From Chitinophagaceae bacterium (GTDB lineage: Bacteria > Bacteroidota > Bacteroidia > Chitinophagales > Chitinophagaceae): a DNA stretch of 6,486 nt. The translations under genes and the position numbers were made by a program. Position 1 is the first letter of the stretch. Every line of letters begins with the position of its first letter. The stretch spans positions 1-6,486 of the forward strand of contig JASLDA010000278.1 in assembly GCA_030151745.1 (NCBI GenBank), given 5' to 3'. Positions 5,411 to 6,486 of this stretch are shown piece after piece. The notes beneath the pieces are model-generated. The model worked only from the letters and a program-made list of their open reading frames with translations. It searched no databases and was not told the origin of the DNA.

Positions 5411-6286
5411 TCAGTTTCCGAGGTAGCTCTTGAGGAGACCGCATTTGTTCTCGTCACGGAGGCGGGTGATGGCCTTATCCTTGATCTGGCGGACCCGCTC
5501 GCGGGTCAGGGCGAAACGCTCGCCGATATCTTCGAGGCTCATCGGGTTTTCGACGCCGATGCCGTAGAACAGTACCAGGACATCGCGTTGGCGCTCGCTG
5601 AGCGTTCCCAGCGTGCGGCCGAGCTCGCAGCGGAGCGAGTCGTTGTATTCCAGGTCGGCGTCGGCGGCCTCGGCATTGGGATTCACGAGCACGTCGAGCA
5701 GGCTTGCTTCTTCTGCTTCGGCGAATGGCGCATCCATGCTTACATGGCGGGCCGCGACGCCGAGCGTGGTCTCGATCTCCTCGTGGTCGATGTCCAGGAG
5801 CTCGGAAAGCTCCTCGACGGTGGGCTCGCGCTCGAATTCCTGCTCCAGCATGGAATAGGCGCGGCTGATCTTGTTGGAGAGGCCCACCTTGTTCAGCGGG
5901 AGGCGTACGATGCGGCTCTGCTCGGCCAGGGCCTGGAGGATGCTCTGGCGGATCCACCATACGGCGTACGAGATGAATTTGAAGCCCCGGGTTTCGTCAA
6001 ATCGCTGTGCCGCCTTGATAAGGCCGAAATTCCCCTCGTTGATCAGGTCGCTCAGGCTGAGGCCCTGGTTCTGATACTGCTTGGCCACCGACACCACGAA
6101 GCGGAGATTGGCTTTCGTCAGCTTGTCCAATGCCCTTTGATCGCCCTGCTTGATCCGTACCGCGAGCTGGACTTCTTCTTCCGGCGTTATCAGTTCTACC
6201 CGGCCGATTTCCTGGAGGTATTTTTCCAGACTCTGGCTCTCCCGATTCGTAATGCTTTTTGTGATTTTCAATTGGCGCATGGACAT
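5411..6286 (-). CDS. rpoD: Primary RNA polymerase sigma factor RpoD/SigA, Bacteroidota type
   Basis: This is the housekeeping sigma factor that directs RNA polymerase to most promoters. The 291-residue product lacks region 1.1, as is normal for Bacteroidota primary sigmas. Region 1.2 is near residues 19-50 (SLEKYLQEIG), region 2 near 51-132 with ANLRFVVSVAKQY, DLINEGNFGLIKA, RFDETRGFKFISYAVWWIRQ and RIVRLPLN, region 3 follows, and region 4 near 215-280 has TLSERQRDVL and the helix-turn-helix with ALTRERVRQIK. It ends LLKSYLGN. Two starts are possible: ATG at 6286 (MSMRQL) or ATG at 6280 (MRQL); relatives usually begin MRQLKI, so the shorter form may be the true one. A consensus promoter lies upstream and a terminator downstream, so it appears monocistronic and functionally separate from the cofactor cluster it converges on. 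Confidence 0.97.
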   Translation of the reverse strand: MSMRQLKITKSITNRESQSLEKYLQEIGRVELITPEEEVQLAVRIKQGDQRALDKLTKANLRFVVSVAKQYQNQGLSLSDLINEGNFGLIKAAQRFDETRGFKFISYAVWWIRQSILQALAEQSRIVRLPLNKVGLSNKISRAYSMLEQEFEREPTVEELSELLDIDHEEIETTLGVAARHVSMDAPFAEAEEASLLDVLVNPNAEAADADLEYNDSLRCELGRTLGTLSERQRDVLVLFYGIGVENPMSLEDIGERFALTRERVRQIKDKAITRLRDENKCGLLKSYLGN

Positions 6287-6361
6287 AGGCGGAGCGGTTT
6301 TTAGCGATGAAAGGATCGTTTTTGCAGACTTCTAACTCACATAACATTGACGTAACTATGG

Positions 6362-6393
6362 CAAACTTATGCGGGAGCTTAATACAACCCAAA
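6362..6393 (-). promoter_or_regulatory. Bacteroidota-type promoter for rpoD
   Basis: On the minus strand TTTG (6390-6393) is followed by 20 bases and then TAAGTTTG (6362-6369). This matches the Bacteroidota consensus of a -33 TTTG and a -7 TAnnTTTG with about 19-21 bases between. Transcription would begin near 6355, leaving a leader of about 70 bases. The primary sigma factor would then be expressed from a promoter of its own recognition class. No start-site data are available. Confidence 0.7.
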
Positions 6394-6456
6394 AAAATTT
6401 AAGTGCCTTTTAACAGCATTAACCTCGGATTTTAAAGGCGCGTTGGCAAATAAAAT

Positions 6457-6486
6457 TTTGAAAGCTCAACCCTTTTTCTATAATTG
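6457..6486 (+). promoter_or_regulatory. Possible plus-strand promoter at the right edge
   Basis: TTTG (6457-6460) is followed after 18 bases by TATAATTG (6479-6486), seven of eight matches to TAnnTTTG. The region is AT-rich and faces away from rpoD, so it could serve a gene starting beyond the window. The spacing is slightly short, the match imperfect and AT-rich DNA yields such matches easily, so this is tentative. Confidence 0.25.

Noticed and set aside
5387..6304. 305-codon plus-strand open frame opposite rpoD
   Set aside because: It lies antisense to a fully conserved sigma factor, shows no recognisable domain, and is the mirror of GC-biased codon use.

Overview
The window most likely comes from a GC-rich member of the Bacteroidota. 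The best evidence is the minus-strand gene on the right. It encodes a short primary sigma factor of about 290 residues with no region 1.1, opening with the phylum-typical MRQLKITKSITNRES. A minus-strand promoter ahead of it has the Bacteroidota form TTTG-N20-TAAGTTTG. Genes are rich in G+C, while the rpoD upstream region and one intergenic repeat block are AT-rich. Genus cannot be decided from the sequence.

Layout, left to right on the plus strand: the 3' end of a small sulfite-oxidase-fold molybdopterin-binding protein; moaD; moaE; moaA; a 164-base spacer holding three arrays of a degenerate 7-base repeat; a moeB-type E1 enzyme fused to a rhodanese domain; a TSUP (TauE/SafE) membrane transporter overlapping it by 4 bases; a 158-base spacer with several short palindromes; and moeA. 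A strong bidirectional terminator separates this cluster from the convergent rpoD on the minus strand. The rpoD promoter and the start of another intergenic region fill the right edge. No gene-free stretch exceeds 300 bases.

The plus-strand genes form most of a molybdenum cofactor pathway. MoaA starts the conversion of GTP towards cPMP. MoaE and MoaD form MPT synthase. MoeB-rhodanese recharges the MoaD C-terminal Gly-Gly with sulfur, and MoeA inserts molybdate. The partial first gene is a likely cofactor user. The TSUP protein may export sulfite or a related oxyanion; its overlap with the sulfur-handling MoeB-rhodanese fits a sulfur role, but the substrate is inferred. MoaC, MogA/MoaB, MobA and a molybdate ABC transporter are not in view.

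I see no clearly new system. The points most worth a second look are the heptamer arrays that abut the moeB start codon, the E1 enzyme lacking the usual zinc cysteines, substitutions in the MoeA and MoaE conserved motifs, and the TSUP gene inside the cofactor operon.
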